Shown here: piece after piece, positions 10,025 through 19,591 of the stretch
How the letters are laid out: the number at the start of each line of letters is the position of its first letter
Numbering within the stretch: the stretch's first letter is position 1
NCBI RefSeq assembly: GCF_007741475.1
Contig: NZ_CP036261.1
Span: 3,845,798 to 3,909,797 of the forward strand
Origin: Rosistilla ulvae
GTDB lineage: Bacteria > Planctomycetota > Planctomycetia > Pirellulales > Pirellulaceae
DNA length: 64,000 nucleotides
Direction of reading: 5' to 3'
Notes under the pieces: model-generated
Seen by the model: only the letters and a program-made list of their open reading frames with translations
The model's database searches: none
Told to the model about the DNA's origin: nothing
Position numbers and translations under genes: made by a program

Positions 10025-11316
10025 AACTTCAGTTGATCGTGGCAATCGCGGTCATCGGATTTGTAATGGGGACAACCGGCGGTCTAGGCGCCGAATTACT
10101 AAATCGCTTTATCGGCCGATCGCTGGAAGCGTATTGCCGACTGCAGGGCCGTCGCAATCGTTTCGGCGACGTGCTAGATCGACAAGAAGACGCCACCCGT
10201 GGCGCTCTCTATCTACGGATCATCGGCAACGTGCTGTTCCTCTCCTGTGGAACGATCGCCGTGATCGCGCCCAGCGGTTCCGCAGATGGAATCGATGGCG
10301 GCAAGTTGGTCTCTTGGATCGTTGTTGCCAGTGTGCTGGTGATGTTCACGCATCTGTGGTTGCCCGCGGCGGTGACCCGTTTTGCATCGGCGCCAGTCCT
10401 TTACCAAACCTGGCCTTTCTGGAACGGTTTGGCGTACGTGATGCAACCGCTTTCGATCCCCGGCGCGGTGATCGAATGGTTCGCCAGGCGGTTGTCGGGG
10501 CAGGAGGAGGATGAATCCGAAGAGGAAGAACTGCTCGAAGACGAGATCCGCACGATCATCACCGCGGGCACTCGCGATGGCCACTTTGGGCCGGGAGTTC
10601 GCGAGATGATCCAAGGGGTGATGGACATGCACGACGACAGCGTGTCGCACATCATGACCCCGCGCAGCGATGTCGATGCGATCGAAATCGATACGCCATG
10701 GCCGGAGATTTTGAAGGTCGTCGTCGAATCCGGACGGACCCGTCTGCCGGTCTATCGCGAGAACCTGGACAACGTCGTCGGCGTGTTGTACGTCAAAGAC
10801 CTGTTGTCGGAATTGAGCATTCTGAAAGATCCCAACGTCCCCTTGGAAAAACTGCTGCGGCGAACGTGGACCGTTCCCGCCTCCAAACGGGTCGACGAAC
10901 TGTTGCAAGAATTCCTGCACAGCCGCAGCCACATGGCGATCGTGCTGGACGAACGACATCAGTTTTCCGGCGTCGTCACGATCGAGGACTCCTTGGAAGA
11001 AATCGTCGGTGAGATCGTCGACGAATCGGACGATGAAGAGCAGACCGATTTCCATATCGTCGACGAACAGACGGCCGATATGTCGGGCCGGATGATGGTC
11101 GACGAGGTCAACGAACGACTGGGTTGGCAATTAGCCGAATCGGACGATTACGAAACGATCGCCGGTTACGTGCTGCACCACGCCGGCTACATGCCTCGAC
11201 AAGATGAAGCGATCGAATTGGGGCCGCTGGAAATCAAGGTCCTACGAGCCACATCGCGCCAACTGGAACGACTGCGGTTGCGTAACGTGGGCCCCTCGGC
11301 GCTCGAAGCGGGTTGA
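10018..11316 (+). CDS. CorC/HlyC-type membrane protein with CBS pair
   Basis: The 432 residues divide into three parts. An N-terminal membrane domain with hydrophobic helices occupies about residues 1-150 (CNNM/DUF21-like). A CBS-domain pair spans about 205-330 (MTPRSDVDAIEID, GRTRLPVYRE, VVGVLYVKDLL). A C-terminal CorC_HlyC transporter-associated domain runs from about 350 (MSGRMMVDEVNERLG, YETIAGYVL). Such proteins are implicated in magnesium or cobalt homeostasis; YbeX/CorC is the relative that commonly follows ybeY. The ATG overlaps the ybeY stop, so it belongs to the phoH-HDIG-ybeY run. An acidic linker (EEDESEEEELLEDE) precedes the CBS part. Transport activity is inferred, not visible. 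Confidence 0.88.
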   Translation: MLELQLIVAIAVIGFVMGTTGGLGAELLNRFIGRSLEAYCRLQGRRNRFGDVLDRQEDATRGALYLRIIGNVLFLSCGTIAVIAPSGSADGIDGGKLVSWIVVASVLVMFTHLWLPAAVTRFASAPVLYQTWPFWNGLAYVMQPLSIPGAVIEWFARRLSGQEEDESEEEELLEDEIRTIITAGTRDGHFGPGVREMIQGVMDMHDDSVSHIMTPRSDVDAIEIDTPWPEILKVVVESGRTRLPVYRENLDNVVGVLYVKDLLSELSILKDPNVPLEKLLRRTWTVPASKRVDELLQEFLHSRSHMAIVLDERHQFSGVVTIEDSLEEIVGEIVDESDDEEQTDFHIVDEQTADMSGRMMVDEVNERLGWQLAESDDYETIAGYVLHHAGYMPRQDEAIELGPLEIKVLRATSRQLERLRLRNVGPSALEAG

Positions 11317-11503
11317 GCTCGCAGCCGGCCACACGATCCCCTCGCTCGCCATCGACCGACAGAAGGCATTGGTGCCGCTGGGGCGTGAACCAAACGATGT
11401 GATCTCCCATCGCAGACTGCATTCCCCACCGGCTCAGCAGCGGTTCCCGGGAATCAAGCGCAGCGGCCTTCCACGTCTCGTTCCGCCGACGAACCGTCGC
11501 CTC

Positions 11504-11806
11504 TTAATCGCTACGCTTTTCAACGTGAACAAAACGGAAGAAGCCGAGCGTCAACCGTTCGTCGCTGCCGGCTCGCGTGGTCGTCGAAAACAACAGGTAG
11601 TTGTGATAATCGACGACCGAATCGCTGAACGATTCGGCAAACGCAGTACCGATTCGTACCAGCGAGCTATCGCTTCCTTCCGCGGAATAGGGCGCGAGCG
11701 TTTCGGCGGCCAGCTTCCGCACGTGATCTTCTTTCGTTGGATTCGTCAGGGCGAGCGCAACGGTCACACCGCCAAGCACGATCCCGGTTTGAAACTTAAA
11801 AGGCAT
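11504..11806 (-). CDS. DUF4359-like small secreted or membrane-anchored protein
   Basis: A 100-residue protein with a short hydrophobic N-terminus (FQTGIVLGGVTVALALT) followed directly by NPTKEDHV. That pattern is typical of the DUF4359 family (TNPxxEDY after one membrane helix). The family has no assigned function. It lies 60 bp downstream of folC on the same strand and is convergent with the CorC-like gene. The family assignment rests on the N-terminal motif only, so it is tentative. Confidence 0.6.
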   Translation of the reverse strand: MPFKFQTGIVLGGVTVALALTNPTKEDHVRKLAAETLAPYSAEGSDSSLVRIGTAFAESFSDSVVDYHNYLLFSTTTRAGSDERLTLGFFRFVHVEKRSD

Positions 11807-11866
11807 CTTTATTATCTTTGCACGAAGGGCTTGGTGGTTAAAAGACGTTTGCGTTGGATTGCCGGA

Positions 11867-13282
11867 TCAGTCGTTGTCGACAAGCGATCGGCGCAACTCG
11901 GCGGCCAGGAAAAAGGAGCCGCAGATCACGACGACGCCCGCATCACCAGCGCGATGGCGGGCAACTTGCAAAGCATCGTGCGAATTCTCGACCACTTCCC
12001 AACTCTGGCCAACCACTTCCGAAGCGATCGCCGCCAAATCTTGAGGCGGATACCAGCGTGGGTTGGTTCGATACCGAGTCAGCACGATCTGTTTGACGTT
12101 TCGCGCCAAGATAGGCAACATCTCGCGAACGTCTTTGTCGTGGCTGGTGCCAAACACCGCGACGACATTTTGCGACTCAAACCGCTCGGCCAAGACAGCA
12201 GCCAGCGCTTCTACCGAATCGCGGTTGTGCGCGGTATCCAGAATGACAATCGGCTTGCCGGGGAAGAATTCAATTCTGCCCGGAACACTGACGGTGGCCA
12301 ACGCTTGGCGACATGCGGACTCGGGAAACTGTAGCGACTCGGGAGCGTTCAGATTCCAACAATCGGCGATCGCTAACGCCACGGCCGCATTGTGGGCCTG
12401 ATGCAAACCAGCCATCGCCAGCGGGCAAGCGGCGTGCTGGCGAAGGGGCAGCGGAGCGGTTGGACTCGGTTGGAAATCGAAACAGGCCAACGCCGCGCTG
12501 GCCGATGGCGGATCGCGACGGACGCTGAAATCGCGATCGAGCTGCAGCAAGGGAGCCTGCCGTTGAGCGGCGATCCGACGTATCACCTCGGCGGCGTCGG
12601 GGTTCAACACACCGCTGACCACGGGGACGCCCGGTTTGATGATCCCCGCTTTTTCCGTGGCGATCTGTTGGACCGTATCGCCCAACAGATTTTGATGATC
12701 CAATCCGATGCTGGTGATCGCAGTGACCTCCGGAGAACAGACGTTTGTGCTGTCCAGACGCCCCCCCAATCCAACCTCCAACACGGCGACTTCACAACCC
12801 GAGCGGCGAAAGTGTTCGATCGCGACCGCCGTGGTCAGTTCAAAAAATGTGGCATCCCCTTCGCCCCGATGCCGGATCGCATCGGCGGCCGTACGGACGC
12901 AATCGATCAACGAAACCATCTGCTGTTGTGTCGCCGGTTCCCCATCGACGCGAAATCGCTCCTCCAACGACTCCAGATGGGGCGACGTGTAGAGGCCACA
13001 TCGCAGCCCGGCCTGGGTGGCGATCGCGGCGACCATCGACGCGGTGCTCCCCTTCCCCTTGGTACCCCCGATATGCACGATCTTCAGACTCGCTTGCGGA
13101 TCGCCCATTTCGGCCAACAACGCCTGCATCCGCGCCAGCTTCATCGGGTGCTGCGGGGAGGGTTTGCTGAGCCGTTCGTAATTGATCCGACCATATAAAT
13201 AGTCCAACGACTGGGCGTACGACCGTCCGGGCTGAGAGAGTGCTTGTTGGTCGTCGGGCATGTTTGTATCGTGCTGCGTCAC
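11867..13282 (-). CDS. folC: Bifunctional folylpolyglutamate/dihydrofolate synthase
   Basis: A 471-residue Mur-ligase-family protein. The P-loop IGGTKGKGST is near residue 72 and is followed by YTSPHLESLEERFRVDG, the folate-binding loop signature of FolC. The central Mur-ligase motifs VLEVGLGGRLDSTN and ITSIGLDHQNLLG are intact, as is the C-terminal DTAHNRDSV. FolC adds glutamate to dihydropteroate (or tetrahydrofolate) in the cytoplasm. The protein is slightly longer than the ~430 of many FolC proteins because of an N-terminal extension. The start at 13282 is the first in frame. The gene is divergent from the ABC operon. Confidence 0.93.
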   Translation of the reverse strand: MTQHDTNMPDDQQALSQPGRSYAQSLDYLYGRINYERLSKPSPQHPMKLARMQALLAEMGDPQASLKIVHIGGTKGKGSTASMVAAIATQAGLRCGLYTSPHLESLEERFRVDGEPATQQQMVSLIDCVRTAADAIRHRGEGDATFFELTTAVAIEHFRRSGCEVAVLEVGLGGRLDSTNVCSPEVTAITSIGLDHQNLLGDTVQQIATEKAGIIKPGVPVVSGVLNPDAAEVIRRIAAQRQAPLLQLDRDFSVRRDPPSASAALACFDFQPSPTAPLPLRQHAACPLAMAGLHQAHNAAVALAIADCWNLNAPESLQFPESACRQALATVSVPGRIEFFPGKPIVILDTAHNRDSVEALAAVLAERFESQNVVAVFGTSHDKDVREMLPILARNVKQIVLTRYRTNPRWYPPQDLAAIASEVVGQSWEVVENSHDALQVARHRAGDAGVVVICGSFFLAAELRRSLVDND

Positions 13283-13441
13283 TTGCGAAGGTTCCTAATC
13301 CTGGAAGTTCGTTAGCGATGAATGAACCGCCAGTCCTGTTTTCACGTATTGAACCCGTTCTCGGCTCGTCCATGCGGTCCGTGAACACGCATTTTAGCTC
13401 TGTTTTACTTCGTTTTCCCATACAGAATCTGAAAGACTCAA
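13283..13441. promoter_or_regulatory. Divergent promoter region between folC and the ABC operon
   Basis: The 159 bp between folC (minus) and the ABC ATPase gene (plus) must hold both promoters, since no other gene intervenes. I could not pick out unambiguous -35/-10 boxes. Regulation cannot be read from it. Confidence 0.4.
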
Positions 13442-14404
13442 GTGGATATCGACTCGACAGCCGTCGCCGATGGCACTGAGGATTCGAATGCAAAATCGGA
13501 TTCCTCCAGCGTTGTTATTGAAACACGAAGCCTCAGCAAAGTCTATCGTGACTTCTGGGGACGCAAAAAGGTCCAAGCGCTCAAGCCATTGGACATTGAG
13601 GTCAAGCAAGGCGAGATCTTTGGTCTGCTGGGCCCCAACGGTAGCGGCAAGTCGACGACGATCAAGCTGATCTTGGGACTGCTGTTCCCGACCAGCGGCC
13701 GCGTGCTGGTCTTCGATCAAGACGCCACCGAAACAAAAAAGAACGAACGGATCGGATATCTACCCGAAGAGTCCTATCTTTACAAGTTCCTCAACGCCGA
13801 AGAGACGCTCGACTTCTACGGTCGTTTGTTCGATCTGTCCGCCTCCCAGCGAGCGGCCCGAGTCGACGAATTGATCAAGATGGTCGGCCTCGATAAAGCT
13901 CGCCATCGCCAACTGCGCGAATACTCCAAAGGTATGACCCGCCGCGTTGGCCTGGCTCAAGCATTGGTCAACGATCCCGACCTGATCCTGTTGGACGAAC
14001 CAACCACCGGTTTGGATCCGATCGGTACTCGCGAGATGAAGGACCTGATCCTGCGGCTTCGCGACGAGGGCAAAACGATCCTGTTGTGCAGCCATCAATT
14101 GGCCGACGTGCAAGACGTTTGCGACCGCGTGGCGATCCTGCACCAGGGTGAACTCAAGGAATTGGGCCGCGTCGATGAACTGCTGAAGGTTAAAGACGTC
14201 ACCGAGATCCATGCCCGCGGGCTCTCCGATGCAGCCAAGCAAGAGATCCAAGCGGTGATCGATCGCAACGGCGGCACCACCGATTACATGGATAATCCGA
14301 CCGCCACGATGGAAGAGCTGTTCTTGCAGATCGTTCGCGAAAGCGACGAGCGTCCTGGAATGCGACGCGTCTCGGAGCGTGATTTGCAGGAGGGAGACAA
14401 ATAA
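13442..14404 (+). CDS. ABC transporter ATP-binding protein (ABC-2 type)
   Basis: A 320-residue nucleotide-binding subunit. Walker A is GPNGSGKST near residue 64, the signature is [15 protein letters not shown], Walker B is [13 protein letters not shown], and the H-loop is LLCSHQL. The C-terminal ~80 residues are the extension usual in ABC-2 exporters of the DrrA/CcmA type. The start is GTG 13442; about 30 polar residues precede the ABC fold, so a later start is possible. The stop overlaps the permease ATG by one base (TAATG), so the two are translationally coupled. The exported substrate is unknown. Confidence 0.92.
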   Translation: MDIDSTAVADGTEDSNAKSDSSSVVIETRSLSKVYRDFWGRKKVQALKPLDIEVKQGEIFGLLGPNGSGKSTTIKLILGLLFPTSGRVLVFDQDATETKKNERIGYLPEESYLYKFLNAEETLDFYGRLFDLSASQRAARVDELIKMVGLDKARHRQLREYSKGMTRRVGLAQALVNDPDLILLDEPTTGLDPIGTREMKDLILRLRDEGKTILLCSHQLADVQDVCDRVAILHQGELKELGRVDELLKVKDVTEIHARGLSDAAKQEIQAVIDRNGGTTDYMDNPTATMEELFLQIVRESDERPGMRRVSERDLQEGDK

Positions 14405-16290
14405 TGACGCTTCAGCCGGAAGACTTCTGGTCATTTACCGAGTGGTTGTTGCGGCCGGGGGCTTTCCTGGAAAGCGCTCTGTTGCAAGGGATCGCGCTGA
14501 TCGTGCTGGCGATCATCGCCGGGTTGGTGGTCGGTTATTTGATCGCCGCTGCCCGCTATGGACCAAGCGAAGGTTTTTACAGCGTCGCGCGGATCGTTCG
14601 CGAATTCGTTCGCGAAGATGCCCCTGGCACCTCGCCGCGGCGGATCTATGCACTCGCCCGTCTCGCCTTCAAAGAAGCGATTCGACGCAAGGTCTTGTTT
14701 GTCGTCGGATTGTTTATCGTCCTGTTGATGTTTGCCGGTTGGTATCTGGATCCCAAAAGCGACGATCCGGCGCGGCTGTACATCAGTTTTGTACTGACGT
14801 CGACCAATTATCTGTTGCTGATGTTGGCGCTGTTCATCAGTACCGCCAGCTTGCCGAACGACATCAAAAATAAAACGATCTACACGATCGTCACCAAACC
14901 GGTTCGCACCACGGAGATCATCCTGGGGCGCGTCTTCGGATTCGTCGGCGTCGGTACGCTGATGATCGTGCCGATGGCGATCGCCAGTTACTTCTTTGTC
15001 ACCGGCGACCTCGATCACACCCATGAAATCGAGACGACAACGGTCCTTTCCGATGACACCGTCGTCGGGCAAACAACCGACCTGCGAGGGCACCGGCACT
15101 CCTTCACCCTCGATTCGGATGGTTATGGTGCGACCGATACGCAGCGAGGTCACCAACACGCGGTCTTCCGCGATGGCGATACGATTCAGGTCGGCAGCGC
15201 TCAAGGCATGCTTCGCGCTCGTGTCCCTGTCTATGGTGAAATGCAGTTCTTCGACCGTTCGGGACGGCACGCTGACAAAGGGATCAACGTTGGATATGAA
15301 GACCGCAAGGGTGGTTACGGATCGGCGGGCCTGTCTCGCTTGGTCAACACCGGCGGCACGCAAGCTCGCCGCATCGAACACGGTTATGTCGAAGGGGCGT
15401 CGTTGAGTCGCGCCGAATACACGTTCTCCAACGTCACCCCGGCGGAGTATCCCGAAGGAATTCCGATCGAGTTCACGCTGCGAGCCTTCCGGTCGCTGAA
15501 GGGGGATATTATCACGGGCGTTCAAGGAACGCTGACAGTTCAACATCCGACCAAACCGATCGAGAGCAATCCGTTCCGGTTTGAAGTTAAAGAGTTCCAG
15601 GTCGACGATCAATTCATCCCGCTGGAAATGGAAGGGACCAACGTCACCGAGACCGGTACCCTGAATCTGTACGAAGATCTGGTCGATGAAAACGGGCAGG
15701 TCAAGATCGTCGTCCGCTGTATCGATCCAGGCCAGTACTTGGGCATGACGCAAAGCGATCTGTACCTCAAGCCGGCGGAAAATTCGTTCGCTTGGAACCT
15801 CGCCAAAGGCTTTATCAGCATCTGGTTGCAGATGGTTTTGATCATCAGCTTTGGCGTGATGTTCAGTACCTTCCTGAACGGTTCGGTGGCGATGCTGGCC
15901 ACGTTCATCTGCGTCGTTCTCGGCTTCTCAGCGGAAAGTATCTACGAAGCTCGCTATAATCAAGTGGTGGGACGGAACATGGGTGGCGGTCCGATCGAAT
16001 CGGTCGTCCGATTGTTGCGACAAGATGCATTCACGACCGAATTGGACGTCGAATCCGCCCCCAAGATGATCATTCAAGGTGTCGACGGAGTGATCATGTA
16101 CTGCTTGGACTTGATCGCCACGGCACTCCCCAACTTGCCCAAAATGATGCAGACCGCGGAATTTGTGGCGAGTGGATTTGATGTGCTCGGCGGCCTGTTG
16201 GCCAGGCATGTCGCAACGACCTTGTGTTATCTAATTATGACCTGCATTATTGCATACTTCTTCCTTAAAACACGGGAGATCGCAGCGTGA
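14404..16290 (+). CDS. ABC-2 type transporter permease with large extracytoplasmic domain
   Basis: A 628-residue membrane protein. Hydrophobic helices occur near residues 25-55 (ALIVLAIIAGLVVGYLIAA), 95-115 (VLFVVGLFIVLLMFAGWYL), 120-145 and 175-200. A polar, His- and Asp-rich domain follows from about 200 to 455, with more helices near 470-510 (IWLQMVLIISFGVMFSTFL) and at the C-terminus (TTLCYLIMTCIIAYFF). The paired helix blocks with an inserted soluble domain suggest an ABC-2 permease with a periplasmic insertion. It overlaps the ATPase gene by one base and the next gene by four bases (GTGA). Confidence 0.8.
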   Translation: MTLQPEDFWSFTEWLLRPGAFLESALLQGIALIVLAIIAGLVVGYLIAAARYGPSEGFYSVARIVREFVREDAPGTSPRRIYALARLAFKEAIRRKVLFVVGLFIVLLMFAGWYLDPKSDDPARLYISFVLTSTNYLLLMLALFISTASLPNDIKNKTIYTIVTKPVRTTEIILGRVFGFVGVGTLMIVPMAIASYFFVTGDLDHTHEIETTTVLSDDTVVGQTTDLRGHRHSFTLDSDGYGATDTQRGHQHAVFRDGDTIQVGSAQGMLRARVPVYGEMQFFDRSGRHADKGINVGYEDRKGGYGSAGLSRLVNTGGTQARRIEHGYVEGASLSRAEYTFSNVTPAEYPEGIPIEFTLRAFRSLKGDIITGVQGTLTVQHPTKPIESNPFRFEVKEFQVDDQFIPLEMEGTNVTETGTLNLYEDLVDENGQVKIVVRCIDPGQYLGMTQSDLYLKPAENSFAWNLAKGFISIWLQMVLIISFGVMFSTFLNGSVAMLATFICVVLGFSAESIYEARYNQVVGRNMGGGPIESVVRLLRQDAFTTELDVESAPKMIIQGVDGVIMYCLDLIATALPNLPKMMQTAEFVASGFDVLGGLLARHVATTLCYLIMTCIIAYFFLKTREIAA

Positions 16291-18395
16291 ACCGCAATGC
16301 TGCTTGGCGTCGGAAAATGATCTACCTAGGCATCATCGTGGTGATGCTGCTGCCCCTGTACCTGTTGGGTCAACCTGCCACTGGCAGCACGACCGGCGGT
16401 GGTGGTGGCAGTCTCGCTCGGTTGCAGGACGAATTAAATTTGTCCGTTGCCGACTTGGGTGAGATCGATCCGGCCAGTGAATCGATGAAACTGGCGACAC
16501 TCGGAATGCGCGGGGTTGCCGCGACCGTGTTGTGGCAGAAGTCGCACGATTACCAACGCTACCAGGAATGGGACCGTTTGAGTGCCACGCTGAACCAGAT
16601 CGCGCTGCTGCAACCACACTTTGAAAAGGTGTGGGAGTATCAGGCGCATAACCTTTCGTACAACGTGTCGGTCGAATTCGACGATTACCGCCAACGTTAC
16701 AAATGGGTCAAACAGGGAACCGATTTCTTGACGCGGGGTGTCAAGTTGAATCGCCGCGAACCGCGGCTGGTTTGGTTCACCGGTTGGTTCTACGGTCAGA
16801 AGATCGGCATGTCCGACGAGAAGACCCAGTTCCGCGAACTGTTCCGCAACGATGAAGCCTTCCACGAGAAGATCCTCAATGATGGAATCGGAATCAATGG
16901 TCCCGATGCTCGCGGGCCCGATGGCAAACCGGACAACTGGCTCGTCGGCCGGCTGTGGTTGTACCGCGGGTACGACCTGGTCGACAGCGGCGTCCCGTTG
17001 ATCAACAAGAGTCCGTTGACGTTCTACGACATCGGGCCGAAGTGGCGGATCCGTTTCGCCGATGCGATCGAAGACGAAGGAACCTTGGATGAATCAGCCA
17101 AGTTCGCGTGGCAGGCTGCCAACAAGGACTGGGATTCGTTTGGCCAACGCGATATCGAAACCACCGAAGGCTTCACGATCAAACTCGGATCGGTCGAAAC
17201 GTCCCGGTTGCGAGTGGCTGATATCGAACGCCAATTCGATGAACTGACCGGCAACCGCCGCGAGGAGATTCGCAAACAGCGTTTTGGGAAATTGAGCCAA
17301 GAGGTTCAAGATGCCTTTAACACCCCCGATGAAGAAAAGACTCCCGAACAATTCCGGATGGTCTTTGAGAATACCGCCAAACTGGCGGCGTCGATGAAAG
17401 AAGTCGCGTTGGAGCTGGAAAAGAGCAAACAGCTGACCGGGCTTCGATTGGCTGAAGAATACGCGACTGCCGACCGTTATGCCAAAAAGGTCGATGCCTA
17501 TCGACGGCAAACGAACTATCCCTACTGGGAAGGACGTTGCATCGCTGAACAGGACGATCGCACGATCGATGCGCGGCGTTTTGTCATGGAGGCAAACGAA
17601 TTGCTCGACGAAGCCGAACTCGACAAAGCGATCGAGAAATTCGATCTCGCCTGGGACGCTTGGTCTAGCGTCTACGAAGACCATCCTCTTCTGGTGAGCG
17701 ACGAAAGCGCTATGGATCTGATGAGTTCGATTCGGCGGTACGCTCGGATGCTCGACGAAGAGGATCTGCCGGAGGACTTCCCGTTGACTGTCTTTGTCGA
17801 AATGCAAAACGAAGACAACGAAGACGCCGACGAATACTCCCGTCGCTTCGCCGCTTGGAAAGAAAAACAAGCCGAAGCGAAAGCCAAAGCGACACAAGCC
17901 GAGGCAGACAAGGAGAAACCAGCAGCGGAAGAACCCAAAGATCCGCCAGCTGAAAAGCCTGAGATGAAAGAGACTCCGGCGGAGAAGGAGTCGGCTGACA
18001 AGAAAGCCGACGACAAGAAAGCCGACGACAAGAAAGCCGACGACAAGAAAGCCGACGACAAGAAAGCCGACGACAAGAAAGCCGACGACAAGAAAGCCGA
18101 CGACAAGAAAGCTGACGACAAGAAAGCTGACGACAAGAAAGCTGACAACAAGAAAGCTGACGACAAGAAAGCTGACGACAAGAAAGCTGACGACAAGAAA
18201 GCTGACGACAAGAAAGCTGACGACAAGAAAGCTGACGACAAGAAAGCTGACGACTCAAAGGCTGACGACTCAAAGGCTGACGACTCAAAGGCTGACGACT
18301 CAAAGGCTGACGACTCAAAGGCTGACGACTCAAAGGCTGACGACTCAAAGGCTGACGACTCAAAGGCTGACGACTCGACGTCGGAAGAAAAATAG
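16287..18395 (+). CDS. Membrane-anchored protein with KADDK/SKADD repeat tail, ABC operon partner
   Basis: The GTG at 16287 overlaps the permease stop by four bases, so it is the third gene of the ABC operon. The N-terminus has one membrane helix (MIYLGIIVVMLLPLYLLGQ, about residues 11-30). A soluble region of about 500 residues follows, rich in aromatic residues and helices, which I do not recognise. From about residue 525 the sequence becomes low-complexity: KEKQAEAKAK, then PAEKP, then about 17 KADDK units and 8 SKADD units up to the end, STSEEK. The tail is highly charged and probably disordered. The antisense frames there (Ser/Ala/Phe repeats) are artefacts of the repeat. Confidence 0.75.
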   Translation: MNRNAAWRRKMIYLGIIVVMLLPLYLLGQPATGSTTGGGGGSLARLQDELNLSVADLGEIDPASESMKLATLGMRGVAATVLWQKSHDYQRYQEWDRLSATLNQIALLQPHFEKVWEYQAHNLSYNVSVEFDDYRQRYKWVKQGTDFLTRGVKLNRREPRLVWFTGWFYGQKIGMSDEKTQFRELFRNDEAFHEKILNDGIGINGPDARGPDGKPDNWLVGRLWLYRGYDLVDSGVPLINKSPLTFYDIGPKWRIRFADAIEDEGTLDESAKFAWQAANKDWDSFGQRDIETTEGFTIKLGSVETSRLRVADIERQFDELTGNRREEIRKQRFGKLSQEVQDAFNTPDEEKTPEQFRMVFENTAKLAASMKEVALELEKSKQLTGLRLAEEYATADRYAKKVDAYRRQTNYPYWEGRCIAEQDDRTIDARRFVMEANELLDEAELDKAIEKFDLAWDAWSSVYEDHPLLVSDESAMDLMSSIRRYARMLDEEDLPEDFPLTVFVEMQNEDNEDADEYSRRFAAWKEKQAEAKAKATQAEADKEKPAAEEPKDPPAEKPEMKETPAEKESADKKADDKKADDKKADDKKADDKKADDKKADDKKADDKKADDKKADDKKADNKKADDKKADDKKADDKKADDKKADDKKADDKKADDSKADDSKADDSKADDSKADDSKADDSKADDSKADDSKADDSTSEEK
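18001..18374 (+). repeat. 15-bp tandem repeat array inside coding sequence
   Basis: About 25 consecutive 15-bp units encode the C-terminal tail of the ABC-associated protein. The first ~17 encode KADDK (unit AGAAAGCCGACGACA, with GCC switching to GCT near 18110) and the last 8 encode SKADD (unit TCAAAGGCTGACGAC) from 18255. One unit near 18145 has Asn (ADNKK). The near-perfect DNA identity points to recent expansion by slippage or recombination. Confidence 0.95.
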
Positions 18396-18409
18396 CTTGG
18401 GCAGCGCGT

Positions 18410-18432
18410 TGGGGCTTCTTTTTGCAGCCCCA
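18410..18432 (+). terminator. Hairpin after the ABC operon
   Basis: TGGGGCT (18410-18416) pairs with AGCCCCA (18426-18432) around a T-rich loop, 15 bases after the stop of the repeat-tailed protein. There is no T-run after it, so it is only a candidate terminator. A second, stronger stem-loop lies at 18482-18511. Confidence 0.45.
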
Positions 18433-18481
18433 CGACAGTTCTTAAATCTGAGAGGATTCAGGGCTCGCTACGCCAGCCAAT

Positions 18482-18511
18482 CGCTCCGATCATCGCTTGA
18501 TGGTCGGAGCG
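18482..18511 (+). terminator. Candidate terminator hairpin between convergent genes
   Basis: CGCTCCGATCATC pairs with GATGGTCGGAGCG around a short GCTT loop, giving a ~13-bp stem with one G-T/A-C-type mismatch, followed by TTCTATAG. It lies between the ABC operon (plus) and the zinc-finger gene (minus), where a bidirectional terminator would be expected. Confidence 0.5.
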
Positions 18512-18636
18512 TTCTATAGCTTTCTCCAGCACAGCCCGCTGCAGACCATCGCCCAGCGGGTGCCCCAAACCAACGGAACGCTGGTTAACGTCTGGATTCG
18601 TCGCAGCTGCAACTGCCTCGTTTCCTTTAACCCTTT

Positions 18637-19077
18637 CTACGAAAGCGGCCAGCGGCTGCCAGGGTGTTGAGCGACGACGTTAGGTTTCGTTGAAGTTCCT
18701 GCCGCCGCGACCGGCGACTGCGGATTCTCCAACTCCCGCATCTTTGCCGAACAGGCAGGACACTGCTCGATGTGTCGCTGGAATGCGTCCTGGGTTTCCG
18801 GCTCCAGATCGCCGCGGACGTATTGCGGCAATTGCGCCTGAATCTCGCCGCAATCCATCACCCCAAAAGGGCAGGGCGTCGGAGCGTTAGGGTCTGTTTG
18901 AGCCCAGACGCCGAGCCCGAGACAGCCGACCAGCAGCGTTGGCAAGACGACGCGTCGGACCGTTTTCCGTCGTCGCTCGCGGCGTTGGCGTCGCACGAAT
19001 TGGCTGAGAGTGCCGGGGGCGCAGCGCGTCCAGTCATCCGCCCTTCCGAACGGGGTGGGAGGCTCTTGATGATTCAT
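18637..19077 (-). CDS. Membrane-anchored zinc-finger (anti-sigma-like) protein
   Basis: The start is ATG 19077 because AAGGAAA lies eight bases upstream; the frame is open to 19131. The 146-residue product has a basic N-terminus (RRQRRERRRKTVRR), one membrane helix (VVLPTLLVGCLGLGVWA) and a C-terminal zf-HC2-like module with CGEIQ, LPQYVRGDLEP and HIEQCPACSAKM. The helix comes before the zinc module, the reverse of the usual anti-sigma layout, so the module may be outside the cell or inverted. No sigma factor gene is adjacent. The call is a domain-level resemblance. Confidence 0.6.
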   Translation of the reverse strand: MNHQEPPTPFGRADDWTRCAPGTLSQFVRRQRRERRRKTVRRVVLPTLLVGCLGLGVWAQTDPNAPTPCPFGVMDCGEIQAQLPQYVRGDLEPETQDAFQRHIEQCPACSAKMRELENPQSPVAAAGTSTKPNVVAQHPGSRWPLS

Positions 19078-19591
19078 AACACCATTTCCTTCTGGAGTGA
19101 TGTGTGGGGGCGGGAGCGGAACCGGCGGCAAGGGGCGGGGATCCGCCGCGAATGGTTCCGGGCGAGCGTCTTCATGACGTCCGCTCTGACCAATCGTCCA
19201 TTTCCCAACGATTCCGGTCTGTGCAGCAGCTCACATTCACATAGTTCTTCGTGCGGAATTTCGCTCTACGGGCTGGCACCGAACATATTCAACCGTCACG
19301 GCAAGAACATCCCCTGTCGATTTGGCGGTAAACTTTTCCCTGTAAGGATGGCGACGGTTACGCGTCTATCTCTTGAACACAAGGGCGACGCTGCAGTTTT
19401 CCTCAAAGGCGATTTAGCTCCGATCCTGGTTTTCCACCAACGATGCCATTCACCACGCGGTGGCCTCCGGTTCTCCAGCAGATGGCTCGCGATTGCGCTC
19501 AGGCAGGTTTGCCGCAAGACAAACCGCAAATCGACCGGCAGCCACCCCCAGTTCGCTCACCCCTGTTTTTCAAGCAAAGGAAAGATCTACG
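19078..19591. other. Intergenic region between divergent genes
   Basis: About 510 bp separate the zinc-finger gene (minus) from the AhpD-like gene (plus). No coding sequence or RNA gene is recognisable. It should contain two promoters. CAAGCAAAGGAAAG near 19570-19584 provides the ribosome site of the plus-strand gene. Confidence 0.4.

Noticed and set aside
17672-18433. Long minus-strand frames of Ser-Ala-Phe or Arg-Gln-Pro-Leu-Ser repeats
   Set aside because: They are antisense readings of the 15-bp KADDK/SKADD repeat in the plus-strand gene; they have no start context or domain.
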